The notes beneath the pieces are model-generated. The model worked only from the letters and a program-made list of their open reading frames with translations, was not told where the DNA came from and ran no database searches. DNA of 64,000 bases. It comes from Arcuatula senhousia. Its lineage: Eukaryota; Mollusca; Bivalvia; Mytilida; Mytilidae. This document shows positions 1-11,262 of the stretch, piece by piece. Each line of letters begins with the position of its first letter. The first letter of the stretch is position 1. Both the position numbers and the translations under genes were made by a program. The DNA lies in NCBI GenBank assembly GCA_963971305.1, contig OZ020306.1, forward strand, positions 53,108,686 through 53,172,685, written 5' to 3'.

Positions 1-870
1 TTTTTTATATTTGTTGTGATGCATTCTTTTTTTTGTAAACCTCCTTCTTAAGCTTGCTATTCATAAATGGTGCTGGGTTTGGTACTATTTTTCTTTGTTT
101 CAAGGGTACATGTTTGTTGTAGATTTCTAAAAATGTATCATTGAAGTTGTTGTAGCATACATTTACATCATTTGTACTTTCACAGACATTTTTAATACCA
201 GAGTTTTCTAGGTCTAAGAGAAAACTTTCCAGATTAAAGTTTTTGTAGCTTCTGTATGTTCTCTTAGTGACTGGTTTTGATGGAAGTTCTGTCTTCAGTT
301 GTACTGCTATTAAGTTGTGTACATCACTTATTCCAGTGTCAAAGTTGCATGTTGTTGCACAGTAGTTGGGTTTGTTAGTTAAGATAACATCTAGGAGTGT
401 AGGTTTTGATTTTTGGTGAAGCAGGTTGGTTCTTTTATAAGGTTTGTCAAACAAAAAGTATCAAAATTATCAATAAGGGTTTTTCCATTGTCAAAATCTA
501 AACAATCAAAATTCATATCTCCTAAAAAAATAAAATTGTCATAAATACATGTAATTTTGTCTACAGTCTTTTTAAAATCATTATCAAAGTCACCATCTTT
601 CATATTGGGTGGTTTGTAGGCCTCGCATATATAAACCATTTTCTTTTATTTAAAATCACCTCAACACCAATAGATTCTGTGAGTCCGAATTCCAGGTTCT
701 TCTTCCTGTCTCCTGCAATGTCAGATCTTAGGTACACCATTAAGCCGCCCCCTCTAGCTGTGCGGTCTTCCCTCAGTAGTCTGTAGTTGTCGACTTTGAA
801 TTGGCAGTCTACAAAAGAAGAGTCTAATTTCGTTTCAGCAATGAAAAGCAAATTAACTAGTTTTCTATTA
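1..870 (-). pseudogene. LINE endonuclease region, 3' of an 8.4-kb insertion
   Basis: This is the AP-endonuclease part of an APE-type non-LTR retrotransposon, read right to left. Three minus-strand frames (about 600-868, 391-639, 5-454) carry successive pieces of one domain: an ETKLDSSF motif, RGGGLMVYLR, AYKPPN, FLGDMNFD, a KEPTCFTKN segment, and TLLDVILTNKP followed by SDVHNLIAV. The order matches the family. Two frameshifts, near 620 and near 405, break the frame, so this copy is dead. The reverse transcriptase would lie left of position 1, outside the window. The domain's beginning is found 8.4 kb away at 9320-10020, separated by the TIR element at 871-9319. The clade is CR1/L2-like by domain layout; I cannot assign it more finely. 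Confidence 0.85.
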
Positions 871-897
871 TGCTGGCGTCACACTATCCCGATTTTG
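871..897 (+). repeat. T1 left terminal inverted repeat
   Basis: 27-bp TIR beginning TGCTGGCGTCACACTAT. The partner is 9293-9319 with one mismatch. Positions 8-17 (GTCACACTAT) are identical, at the same offset, to the TIR of element T2 at 13799. Confidence 0.9.
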
Positions 898-1300
898 CCC
901 CCGATGGATACACGATTATGGATATTTTCTAAATCGGGGGTGATCGTATCCAAATCGCGCTATTCGTATTGCCATCTTTTACCATCGTAGCACCATCGGC
1001 GGAAATATTCCAAGTTCGGCAACAACTTCGTGATGCCTTCCTAATTTTTGAACATGTTTAAAAACTGCCGAAGGTTCGTGCGAAGGCCAATCTTCGTGTT
1101 GTATTCGTAATTCCATCTTTTGCATCGTAATGACTTCGTGATTGCATCTTATCATTTCGTGTTGCGTTCTTATTGTCGTCGGTTACATTTATCTTACGAT
1201 GGCGACACGAATGACACAAGAAGTTATCTGATGGTCCCCGATTGGAACACGACGTCGTAAGGGCCTCGCTTTATATTCGTATAGCCGTCGTAATTAGAGT
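886..1300. repeat. T1 left subterminal array of helically phased CG words
   Basis: CG dinucleotides, mostly in TCGTA, TCGTG or TCGG contexts, start at 902, 913, 935, 945, 956, 965, 986, 997, 1017, 1029 and again at 1095, 1106, 1126, 1137, 1158. Most steps are 10-12 bp or about twice that, close to one or two DNA turns. The rest of the words are degenerate, so this is not a simple tandem repeat. It is probably a cluster of transposase or host-factor binding sites (inference). Confidence 0.65.
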
Positions 1301-1589
1301 AATGGCATAGGGTAATGGCATGGCGATGGAAACAGGAGACTGTTAAGAAGCAAGATAATGTCTAATTTTGCAGCAGTATGCATTTTGTCGTATGGTTAAT
1401 TTTCTTTTAAGTTTTACTTTATGTTTTATATACTAAAACTTATTTTCGTAATTTTCACTAAATTAAATGTATATGTGCGAAAGATAAAGATTTAGGGACG
1501 GACATCTATTTAATGTTTTGCCCATCGTTTCTATGTACTATGATTTAGACACATTAACTTTAAGTTTATAATGGTGATTATCATCACTT

Positions 1590-1897
1590 AAAATATATGA
1601 TAGCTAATTGTTTTAATTAGTGTTTGACTGGTCTGCTGTACTGAGATGATCACCTCAATATCCCTATTGTGTCTCACAACTATGTTGTGTTCTATGGTCA
1701 TTACCGGATCCTAAGATCGCAATGGAAGAGGGAGGTTTGGCGCCATAAAACCTGGTTTAACCCACCATTTCGTTTGAAATGCCTGTACCAAGTCAGGACC
1801 ATTGCGATCCACCAATTCTCCGGTATGACTGATTCGTTTTTGTCATTTTCTCTGGACTATGAGATTGATCATTCAAGTTTGGTAGTTTTGTTATTAC
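1590..1897 (+). repeat. Dispersed repeat R1, copy 1
   Basis: About 300 bp that recurs in inverted orientation at 55105-55415 with high identity, for example the GTACTGAGATGATCACC block and a TGGTTTAACCCACCATTT block. A degenerate piece recurs at 58845-58990 and short ones near 3840 and 46110. A long frame runs through it, but the other copies are not in a common coding context, so I treat it as a repeat and not as a gene. Confidence 0.75.
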
Positions 1898-3117
1898 CTT
1901 TATTCTCTATTTGCGATATCTTAGCTTTTAAGGATAAATGCGCTTTCCAGACAAAACAAGGAGAAGACAGCCATGATCTAGAGCATTCTGATGCTTTCCT
2001 TTTCATTCTGTTCTTTCCTGCCAGGCGCGTCCTCGTCCAGGCTTTGGTGGCATCTTTTAATACTTAAATTTCAATATCAGAAATAAAGGTTTAAACATTT
2101 CAAACTCACTTCAGTTTTTATCAGTCCCCTACCGACAAAAGCAGAAGGGGGGTTTAGGTTTTTCACTCCGTCGGTCCGTTTGTGTGTCTATCCGGCCCGG
2201 CCCGGCCCTGTCATTGTGACAATACGTTTTCCACACTTTTTTTGAAAAACTTATACGTGTATATAGATATTGGAATGTGAGTATACCATGATTAGTTTAA
2301 GATCAAGTTATCGTGTCGTTCCGGTCCGCAAACTTTTAGAGGAGTTAGGACACTTTGAACTTTGAAAATTGTTAGACTTCATGCCAAAAGAACGGAAGCC
2401 CGTTGGGCTCATTTTGGTAATCTAAAAATCAATATTACGCGCTTTTATCAATTCTCCTGAAATAACACGCTTCTATTCAATAAAAAACGCGTTACTTACG
2501 CGTTATAACGGGTTACTCTCGCGTAGACTTTGAAAGAGCTTAATAAATCAAGTAACATCAGTTTTCTTTGCTATCTTCAGTCTCTACATTAAGATACTAA
2601 TGCATCCACTCTTACTTGTCGACATCATGGACATGCGGCGTGGGTATACTAAGAATTAAAGCCCTAGTTTTATCTTTTATCCATATATACCAATAATAAG
2701 AGCAACGGACATATTGTAGACTGAACTATAATTTTAATGCAAAACGAGTTCTTACAATTCACACTTTATTGCAAAACGGGTTGTCCTATTTTAATAGCGC
2801 CAATTGGAATAACAATGCATGATTTGTTGTAATTTTTCTACATAGTTACAACATATTCTTGCTGTTTTCAGATAATGTGTGCTTCAGTCAATTCACACAA
2901 GGCATGAACAAAACAAGATAAAGCAACAACACCTTTTTTTGTTCTGTCGTAATAGCCTCTACATATTAGCTTTAGATCATCTACTCTTACTGGTCGACAT
3001 CAGGGACAGAAAGGTATATTTGAAAAGCCTTCGTTTTAACTTGTTATGGAAGCAGCAATGGACAATTTATATACAACATATACAATAAACTATATAATCT
3101 TATTGATAATCGTGTTA
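1898..3117. other. Non-coding filler inside T1, with a diverged internal duplication
   Basis: No gene seen. Segments about 2560-2680 and 2935-3050 resemble each other (both contain CTCTTACT-GTCGACATCA-GGACA), suggesting an old tandem duplication of about 390 bp. A CCGG-rich tract (CCGGCCCGGCCCGGCC) lies near 2192. Confidence 0.4.
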
Positions 3118-3130
3118 TTACATTTCATAC

Positions 3131-3285
3131 TTCGTATAACCCTCGGGATGCATCGTAGACCCATCGTATGCTAAACATAGCGTCGTACAGCCATCGTATA
3201 ACTTCGTTTCTCCTTCGAGTCTAATTCTCGACTAATCTTGATAACATCGTAACAACCTCGTAATCGGTTCGCAGCCATTCGTATT
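3131..3285. repeat. T1 inner block of helically phased CG words
   Basis: CG starts fall at 3133, 3144, 3154, 3165, 3184, 3195, 3205, 3216, 3229, 3248, 3259, 3270 and 3280. The steps are 10 or 11 bp, with a few of 13 or 19. This is the cleanest example of the phasing in T1. It lies just outside the 18-bp motif at 3328-3345 that also marks the inner edge of the right arm. Confidence 0.7.
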
Positions 3286-3327
3286 TGCTACTTTTCTAAT
3301 CGTTTAGCCATCTGTTCTAATCGTATA

Positions 3328-3345
3328 GGTAGTACTCCACAATTA
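3328..3345 (+). repeat. 18-bp inverted motif marking the inner edge of both T1 arms
   Basis: GGTAGTACTCCACAATTA is repeated perfectly in inverse orientation at 9184-9201. On the right it lies 118 bp from the terminus. On the left it lies 2.46 kb from the terminus, right after a phased CG block. The simplest reading is that both arms originally ended at this motif and the left arm was later expanded. Confidence 0.6.
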
Positions 3346-4799
3346 GGATTTTTTCACAGTATTGTTTTCGTATGTGGCCCCTGTGAACTTTTTTGTTAAA
3401 TGAAAATATTGATTGGTTTTGGTCTTAAAACAAGACAAATAAAAAATCTGGACCCGTTATATAAAAATTACGATCCACAGTTATTGTTTTAAAGATTAAT
3501 TTCGAAAAAATCAATACCAATGATCATAAAGCGTCGCTTCCGGCTGTGCATGGTGACCAGCGGATGGGCTTAAATTTAAACGTGCTATTTTTAGATTTTT
3601 AAGTTTGAACAATTTTAGCGGAAAAAAGAGCCGAAGTCGGATAGGTTTATTTGGTCTTAAAAGAAAGGACTGTTTTTGGGCTTTCATTTCATACATGTTA
3701 CGTTTCACCTGAACCGAAAGCTCGACTACTGGCAACGTTAAAAAATCAAAGTACCGTTGGTACTGACAACTCGGAAGTCAGAATGTTTTCTTTTATAATG
3801 GAACTTTATATCCAATGGATGAAGAATGTTTGTCACCATATAACATGGTTTAACCCACCATTTTTTTCTTTAAATGACTCAACTAGGCAGCGTACCATAT
3901 TTCATATCTTGAAAATATTTTAAAGATTTCTTGTAGCATGTCTTTGAGTTGCATAAATTTGTTTATTTCTGCTGGGTATTCTGTTGCAAATAAATGCGAC
4001 ACATTTTAGTTTCTATTGAATGCTGAGATTTCGTTAATCTGGTGTTTGATAAAACAGTTCCTGTTTTGTGGGGCTTTGTCTTATGTTGCACATTTAATCT
4101 ATATCTTTTTTATACTTAATTTTGGAAAGCATTTCCTGTTTTGTGTATTTGGACAAGGCTGTATATTTATGATATAACCCTTGTGTGCAGTTCATATTAT
4201 GGTATTGGAGTAAAAAATTAGCTTTATAATTATGTACTCTGGTAAATCAATGATTTGTTGCAACAGATACAACTATAAGTGTTATACTTCTTCAATTTCA
4301 AGTTCTATGGAATTCTGTTTTGTTGTTCTTGGTATTTTGGTAAATTTAATTGTGTCCCAAATTTGTGGCTAATGAATACATGGTAATTTATGCACGATTT
4401 CATATGATGAACTTCTTGCATACCAAGTTTCGTTAAATTTTGTTCAGATGCTTAAGGGTTGTGTTGACTAACTTGACTAACAGATGGGGACAGCCTTATC
4501 ACCATTTGTACATGTATATCAGGATTTCAGTTTAATGGGTGATTATTCACACTATAATTTGCAGATGGAATCCTGGTAGAAAGCACAACATATGATGTAC
4601 TTTTTAGAAATATCCGTTTACTTGTTCATGAACTATTATCAGGGTTTTCAACATAAATATTGGGTCAACAGTCCGACAAAACTTTGCTTTTCTAGATTTT
4701 TTGGTAACATGCATATCTATATATGGTGTAGTTCTTGCAAACCATGTTTTGTTTGTGTTCAGTAGTATAAGTGGAGTTTCATTTATAGCTTTAAATTAT
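3346..4799. other. AT-rich interior of T1, no gene seen
   Basis: No recognisable domain. A short piece of the R1 family (TGGTTTAACCCACCATTTTT) occurs near 3847. The remainder is low-complexity AT-rich sequence. Confidence 0.4.
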
Positions 4800-5040
4800 A
4801 TGTTTAATTTTCAATATTGTCTAAACCCCTCGATTCTTCTTACCCCAGACATTGTTAGATAAATTAAGTAATAATTTTCTTCCCCTGTTTGGTATTTTTG
4901 GTTTCATTGTTTTATGCTCATCATAATTATATTATGTTTGGCATTTTCAATTTTTTTGGTAGAGCGCCTCTGATGAGTCTTGGTGCGTCAGGCGGAGCAA
5001 TATTTATTGTCTGGAACTTTGTCATTTTTATTATAACAAA
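4800..5040 (-). repeat. Dispersed repeat R2, copy 1
   Basis: It matches 34388-34612 in inverted orientation over about 230 bp. Shared landmarks are TACCCCAGACAT, TTTGGTATTTTTGGTT, GGTAGAGCGCCTCTGATGA and TTTATTGTCTGGAACTTTG. No coding potential shared by the copies is evident. Confidence 0.75.
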
Positions 5041-6782
5041 GTGATGTGTAGGACTGATTGATGGACCAGAGACATAAAGCTCTGCAACTTTTTTTGTGTG
5101 GGAAATAGATTGATATAACAAAACAAGTTATCTTTTAATTTTATTATTACTTTTGTAGAATAACTAACATTTTTACAGACATAATATTCTTATAGCAGCA
5201 ATTATGTTTGAAAATATGCATTTTCTATTGAACACATACTTGGTATTTTGGACAATATTTTTAGACATTAATACCATTTCAATGGTAGCATGTTTATTAT
5301 TGTTCAATAATTAGTTAAAGTAATCTTTATAACATTACATAGCAATCATCATATCAATATTACATATTGATCATGTTGATTCACTAAAATGCATCAAAAA
5401 TGTCACCAACATGTTATATGTACATGTACAAAGAAAATGGGTACAATGATAAAAATAACCCTATTGGACTTATATGTAAATATTATTTAACCCAATGTTT
5501 TGTTTTTAATAAACAATTACTAGTGATTTTTTTAAATGATAGGGGACATAACCTGCCTCTAAATAATCTTAATTGGTCAAATGTCATTTCATTGACAAGG
5601 TTACATTCATAATTGAAACTTATAACATATATTGAAATACATGTAGACAATCTTTAACATGTCAAATAGTATAATCATTGCTTATGATATTTGTCAGTCA
5701 ATCTAAATGTATTTACATTGGATAACTTGTAATATATATCTATTGTAAACAGCTGAGGAATAAGATGCTTGTACTATGATGAATTGAAAGGATAATTTAT
5801 AAAATACTTTGTTACAGTGAATTGAGTAAATATGCATGCCACAAAATCTTATTGAATACATGAAATAAAAAAAACTTATGGAGCATTTACAGCTTTCAAC
5901 TTTTGTTAGTCTTTTATCATTTTTTTATAGACTTCATTTGGCAAATAAATTGGAACTATGTGATTTTATTCTTTCTTGCACTTGAGCTGTTACACATGGT
6001 ATGTTGCATTGACACTTGCATGTGTTTTCTTTTTCTTTGTGTGTCTAGTCAACTATTATACTTGTATGTCCAATATGGGTCCAGACAAAGCTTTCTTCAT
6101 TAATGTATTGTTCTGCTCTGTATTTGCCTTGATGTTTATGAAGATATGATGTTGTGTGGATCCATCATCAATAGAAAATATATAGAGTAACAAACAAAAA
6201 AAGTTCTTATATCACATTTATTTTTTAATATTTCACTTGATATTAAATTCACCACTGAACTCATTCTTTTACACAACATATTAATTCATGATTTTTACTC
6301 AATCTTTTTCACATCATCCTAGGATGTTTATATATTTTGTAGCTGCTCAAAACGAATTTTCATAATTTCTATAGACTTTTGGACTCCTTAGTTAGAAGAA
6401 TAAAGCTCTCTGTAAAGGTAAACACTATTTTGATGCTAGATATATCCAGTTTCAGTGAGAATTATATATGCACAGTCAGCATTTATCCATATCTTGAAAT
6501 TGCAGATGCTGATGACTTTTATCAACTTTTAGCTTTATATGGCTCTTTGTCTGAAAGAAAAAAAAACATTTATACTTAACTTGCTAATACACACACATAT
6601 TAAACATACAATGTAGGCCACAATTCACATATAAATCCACATTTAAATTAATATTTTGCAAATAAATAATGTTATAAAAATAAACATCAGCTTACAATAA
6701 TGTATTTTTTATCAACAATAATGATCAATAATAGTCTTGCAATTTCATATGTCCTAAAGTTGCAGCAATTCCACTATAATAT
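5041..6782. other. AT-rich interior of T1, no gene seen
   Basis: No supported gene, RNA or ordered repeat was recognised. Short open frames here have no known domain. Confidence 0.35.
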
Positions 6783-6960
6783 TATCAATCAATCAATCAG
6801 TTTATTGGATAAAGCTCATGAATTAATTATGCAATGTAATCCCCAAAAGACATAAATATATGTAAGACATAAGTATAAAATGTAAATAAGATGAAATAAA
6901 ACATTTTTGTCCCAATATTTCAAGTTATAATATTGCACCATTTAAGGGCTGCAAATTTAG
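6783..6960 (-). mobile_element. 5'-truncated LINE 3' tail with (GATT)n end
   Basis: The plus strand starts with repeated ATCA units (ATCAATCAATCAATCAG) followed by TTTATTGG. On the minus strand this reads as a 3' end with an AATAAA-like motif followed by GATT repeats. A similar end occurs at 33815-33846 in plus orientation. This is the usual appearance of a heavily 5'-truncated LINE copy. The inner boundary is uncertain. Confidence 0.5.
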
Positions 6961-7314
6961 AATACAAGGAAAACTGAAGTTTCTTTGCTTTTTTTGTAAG
7001 ATCAAAGATATTTGATGATAGATTTCCATTGCTTCCAAGTTATTACAATTTCTAAACACAGTTTCCTATCAACCAGAAGGTTCATGCAATAAACATGAAA
7101 CCCAGAAAATGTAAAATCAAAACAAATATTAGGTGACATGTGACCAAATTGGCCATGCTGTTCTTTGAAGATATATCACATTAATCATTGTTAATATTTG
7201 TTTAATTGTTTTAAGTAATGAATACCTAACTATTTAGTAGGTCAAAAAATATTGTCAGATATTGCTTTAATTTCTTTAAGTCATATACACATGTACATTG
7301 TCATTAAAAATCTA

Positions 7315-7770
7315 AAAGGTCTTTAGGAGAGGGGTAGCTTTCCATAAAATGGTGAACAGGGATGTGCCAAAGAGTAGGCCATGCCCATAAAAATAACTTT
7401 TTTATAATTGGTCCGATTTCAAAATGTTTTTTCATTGGATACCTTATGAAAATCCCTGCCCTTTTTTGCAATCTGATTAACAATATTTCTTACAGTTTTT
7501 TTTTTAAATTAGGGGTCAAAGGGCAAAAAATGTAAATTGATATATGTATATAAATAAGGCTTTTTGTATGAGATGTTGATGTCAATATACATGTATATGT
7601 GTCAAAATGCATTTGAAAGTCCACCACAGGATGTATCATGTCAAAAAGCTTTGTAAGTCCACCATGGGCTTCATGTGACCAAAGCAATAGACTATCCATA
7701 TTGGGCCTCCAGCGTACAGGGTTCAACTTGTATCGGTCGTATCATGCTGCGGTCGGCGTAGCTTTTTATT
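7315..7770 (+). repeat. Dispersed repeat R3, copy 1
   Basis: Directly repeated at 17320-17715. Shared blocks include TTAGGGGTCAA, AGATGTTGATGT, AAAGTCCACCACA, AAAAAGCTTTGTAAGTCCACC and a CAAAGCAATAGACTATCCAT run. A diverged relative flanks element T2 at 13741-13798 and 15849-15900. Confidence 0.75.
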
Positions 7771-9183
7771 CTATGAGGGCAAACATATCGAAATATTGTA
7801 CATGATGACAGCTGTACAGAACCTCAGGACCTGTCCTTCAAAAATCTGTTCAGTCCTGCAAGATTTGGTGTGTCTGACAGAATTACTGGCTGATCAGACC
7901 GTAATTTTGTATGAACTATCCTGGTATCTTGTTATATCATGGTACGTAGCTAGGTAGAAACAGTGACGTCACAGTTGAATATTTGGTTTTGAAATGAAAG
8001 TAAATACCACGATAACACAGAACCCATGATATAATGAGAACGGAGTATATTAGTAAATTGCAGACAAAAAATTGCTTGGGTCAGACACAATTTTCAGATT
8101 CACCGGACCGAATGTCCGCTTTTAAAATTTTTCGATATGTCTGCACTCTTGAGTGAAGACAACAACCGAGCAGCAACATAACCTTGTGTAAGCAATTTTT
8201 GATTTAAAATAAATTAGATTCATATTAGACTCTAATATATTTTTACTAAACAGGTGGCAGAGTTTTACATTCTATAATAAATACATGTACACAGAGTTCA
8301 GCATTGACCTGTAGTAACATATCTATTATTTGTTGTACATGTAGAGGAAAAGAACATAATTGATTGAAGAAAAGAACATAATTGATCATGTTGATAGATT
8401 ACACATAAAATACAATAGACAACATGGTGATACAATCAATATACATGTACAATGTACAAGATGTTAATGTATGTTATCGTAAATTAAACAAAACTCTTTA
8501 AAATAACATAAATGCAAGACTTACTTGTCACGTCAACTTTTACTTCCGCAAGCCTTGATACATCACAGAACCATACGAGATCATAATTTGGGAGCGAGTT
8601 TTTCAATAACAAAATCACTATTTCCCTCTGTCGAGACTCCTGGGCATGCATACAAACCGAGATCGTCAGGTTTGAATTCAGTTTCTATAGTTGTTATGTC
8701 GATATTTTTTGGTATCAGTCTCAGATAGATTCATGGATTGTTAAAATCAGGCTGCCGTCGCCATGTTGTTGTTGTTGTTGTTGAGTATGCCGCTTACGAC
8801 CTTACAAAGCAATCGCTTTTTCTCGTCTGGTCCTATATTTTATTTTTACGAGAGTTAGCGACGTGACAACGAGTTGTAACAGTTTGCCGCGCTTCTTCCA
8901 TTTCATCTTTTCTCCGACAAGACTCGGAAGCCGAAGACTTCCGAGTAAAAAGGACAAAACCCCGATTTTTGCATATTTTTGTCCCCAAATTTTTGACAAA
9001 TGTTAAGAGTTGCTAGGGGCAACGAGTACAACAAAGAAACCAAATACGGCACTAAACACAACTAAACATGCCCAGAGTTTGGAACACCACCTAGTTTAAA
9101 GTGCAAATAGCAGTTTAAGCGATTACAAGAACCCGGGACAAAATAGTCAACGTCGAGCACATGCAAAAATGAGCTAAATAAAT
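7771..9183. other. Interior of T1, (GTT)n microsatellite, no gene seen
   Basis: Contains a (GTT)6 microsatellite at 8765-8783 and a local duplication of AGAAAAGAACATAATTGAT-like sequence at about 8347-8390. A 65-codon minus frame at 8802-8999 has no recognisable domain. Confidence 0.35.
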
Positions 9184-9201
9184 TAATTGTGGAGTACTAC
9201 C

Positions 9202-9319
9202 ATATCCTTCGGCTTTGATTTTGATTTTTAGCAACTTCGGGACTAACTTCGCACGAAATTGAAATTTTCGCATGCGTGTGTCCATCGTATGTCAAAATCG
9301 GGACAGTGTGACGCCAGCA
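9202..9319 (-). repeat. T1 right arm and terminal inverted repeat
   Basis: The right arm is only about 118 bp outside the 18-bp motif. It carries CG words at 9210, 9238, 9250, 9275, 9286 and 9299 and ends in the TIR (9293-9319), which matches the left TIR with one mismatch. Confidence 0.8.
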
Positions 9320-10020
9320 TTAAGAATTTCTTTGATGTGACACGCTTTATTTCGAACACTGTTTATATTTAGATAGGCACACACGAATCGACTAGGATGT
9401 TTTGATCTTATGTTTGTTAAGCCATCAAAAATGTCATATTTGGTGTCATCTGAGTTACATGTACTTGTGGTGGAATTTGTCGTGTCTAAGTCTACATATG
9501 TTTCAAAGAAAGAGTCTGTGAAATGAAACGATGAACATTCTGTGCAGATCAAGGGATCTTCTGATCTGCTGAGTTCATTATAATTGTTTGGTGTGATATT
9601 GGCACACTTTATATGCCACCAATAATAGCACGCTTCACATAAGATAGCCCTGTGGGTTTTAGCAACTGGTCTACTGCATCCACCGCAAGGAAATTTGGTA
9701 GGTCCTGGTTTTAAGGACACATCTCCGCTTATAATCAAGACGATTAATAGTCTGTGTTGACGACTGCTGATATCTATAGGTTCTGATAGAGTTTTCTTGT
9801 ATCTTTTATGTCTGATGTGGTAGTATATTGTGAGCAGTGGTTCAATATTCAGGTCGTTAGCTAGCCTTACGTTAAAATTTGTGACTGATTCAGTTTTGTC
9901 TACACATGGGTTTGATAATACCTCATAATGTTCATTTAGTTGTTGTACTTGCGCTGGTCTTTCAGGTTCACAGTTGTTCGATAGGAGAAATAATGTCAGT
10001 ATAACCGTGTTTATTATCAT
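9320..10020 (-). pseudogene. LINE N-terminal region: 2A-like motif, PHD-like zinc finger, start of endonuclease
   Basis: Beginning at the ATG at 10020-10018, the frame has a hydrophobic N-terminus (residues 5-14), a 2A-like GDVSLKPGP at 99-107, and a Cys4-His-Cys3 finger: Cys112, Cys115, Cys128, Cys131, His136, Cys139, Cys159, Cys162. The start of the endonuclease domain follows (AYLNINSVRNK). The frame then runs into the TIR of T1 and stops. It is the 5' part of the LINE whose endonuclease continues at 1-870. The finger is of the kind found at the N-terminus of APE-type LINE proteins, where a nucleic-acid-binding role is assumed. The first methionine is a plausible but unproven start. Confidence 0.85.
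9700..9726 (-). other. Degenerate 2A-like peptide motif in a LINE protein
   Basis: The residues GDVSLKPGP sit after a run of hydrophobic residues (LLIVLIIS). The functional consensus is D-V/I-E-x-N-P-G-P. Here Ser replaces Glu and Lys replaces Asn, so ribosome skipping is doubtful in this copy. 2A-like sequences at this location are known from APE-type LINEs of other invertebrates. Confidence 0.6.
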
Positions 10021-11164
10021 CTTGATTGTTTACATTTATACCGGAAATGGACTTGTAGGATTAATGGCGAGTTTAGTTTACATTGACAACAGTACAAAGG
10101 AGAAAGTGTAAATATCTGTTCATGATGTCAAATGTTAAATAAAGTTGATTTCATCTAGATTTTCAATGAGGTGATCGAGATTATTCCATAATATTCCACG
10201 GATATAACTTGGAAATGTAAGTATTTTGAGAAAAAAATTCGAAGTTCGTAAAAGAGCCGCCGATGTCTTGGGCATGCGCATACCTAAAAAATTCTGTCAA
10301 TCAATTTTCAGAACTTTTCATAACACAGATTAATTAAAATAAAGTGATCAGCAACTGTTTTTCTACATATCTATGATAATTTGGTCCTACCTGATCTGAA
10401 AATAAAATCCTAATCCATCATTATCCTATGTGGTCCCTCAAACTGACAAAGTTAAATGATCATTTGGATACGTCGTCATTTTCCACCAGGTTTCTAAATC
10501 AATTTTTTGCAGACAGTACTTGGCAATTATAGATACGGGTATACAAAAATATAACAAAACCTGGCAGAAGAGCGGTGACATTTTGATGTCGTCTACTTGT
10601 CGAATGATATGATGTGACTGAAGGATCGATTAAGTTATGGATGATGTTGTCCCGGCCGCAAACCATATTTTGGCGTTTTTACGGATAATACATTTTTTTG
10701 AAATAAATTAATATGAGAAAGACATTGCCGAATAATGCCTGGGACGAGATAATTTGGGACGATGTATTACTATTTCCCGCAATTTTTCAGCACGCGCAGA
10801 CATTTTCAAAAACTTCCGAAAATCGAATGTTTCCGGTGAGAACGATTTTTCTTCCATAGTATTTTGAGTCTCGTGCAATTTGGCAGACTCTCTACAATAG
10901 TGAGCTTCGCTACGCTCGCATATCAAATTTTTATCCAAAAGTGGACCCTCTTAGCTATTGATCCAGCCGAGGGTATTTTGACATTTTTTCAAGATCCAAT
11001 TAAGGTTAAACCTAGTTTTGGTTGCACCTATTATATTGATTTTGTATCTTTGCGAGCTTTTAGGGCAGAGCCATTATCATATTAGTTAGGATGATTGAAC
11101 ATCAATCTTATTTAACATTATGTAATATTAGAGAAAAAAATATTTATTTTTCGTCCGTCATGTA
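10021..11164. other. LINE 5' leader and unassigned sequence
   Basis: The first 100-200 bp probably belong to the 5' untranslated part of the LINE, but its 5' end cannot be fixed. The rest shows no gene. A 76-codon minus frame at 10708-10938 has no recognisable domain. Confidence 0.35.
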
Positions 11165-11262
11165 AACATTCTCCCGTTCTTGTTGGTGTTTACTGGTTTT
11201 GTCTCTGCCCTTTCGGACTTTCGACATTTGGATACCCAATTGGTACCTCTGCTTCTTTTAAT
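11165..11262 (+). mobile_element. Solo 3' tail of the Penelope-like element
   Basis: About 98 bp closely matching the 3' end of the reverse-transcriptase element at 24960-25055: CCCGTTCTTG, GTGTTTACTGGTTT, GTCTCTGCCCTTTCGGACTT and TTGGTACCTCTGCTTCTT. No coding part is present, so it looks like an extreme 5' truncation. Confidence 0.7.

Larger units (their letters stand above)
871..9319. mobile_element. TIR DNA element T1 (PIF/Harbinger-like), 8.45 kb, inserted in a LINE
   Basis: The ends are inverted repeats: 871-897 and 9293-9319 match in 26 of 27 positions, starting TGCTGGCGTCACACTAT. The flanks carry a 3-bp duplication TTA at 868-870 and 9320-9322. Removing the element with one TTA copy rejoins the LINE endonuclease frame (KEIL, NRKLVN, LLFIAETK), which proves the insertion and its ends. 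A 3-bp TWA duplication is typical of PIF/Harbinger; that assignment is inference because no transposase is recognisable inside. The interior is a patchwork of other repeats (R1, R2, R3, a LINE tail), so the element is either non-autonomous or heavily overwritten. Confidence 0.85.

Noticed and set aside
1669..2067. 132-codon frame inside R1
   Set aside because: It spans the boundary of a dispersed repeat and unrelated sequence, has no domain, and the inverted copy at 55092-55355 keeps only the repeat part.
8802..8999. Lysine/arginine-rich 65-codon frame
   Set aside because: No domain, inside repeat-derived DNA, and no supporting signals.
10708..10938. 76-codon minus-strand frame overlapping a plus-strand frame
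   Set aside because: No homology recognisable, no splice or start context, consistent with chance.
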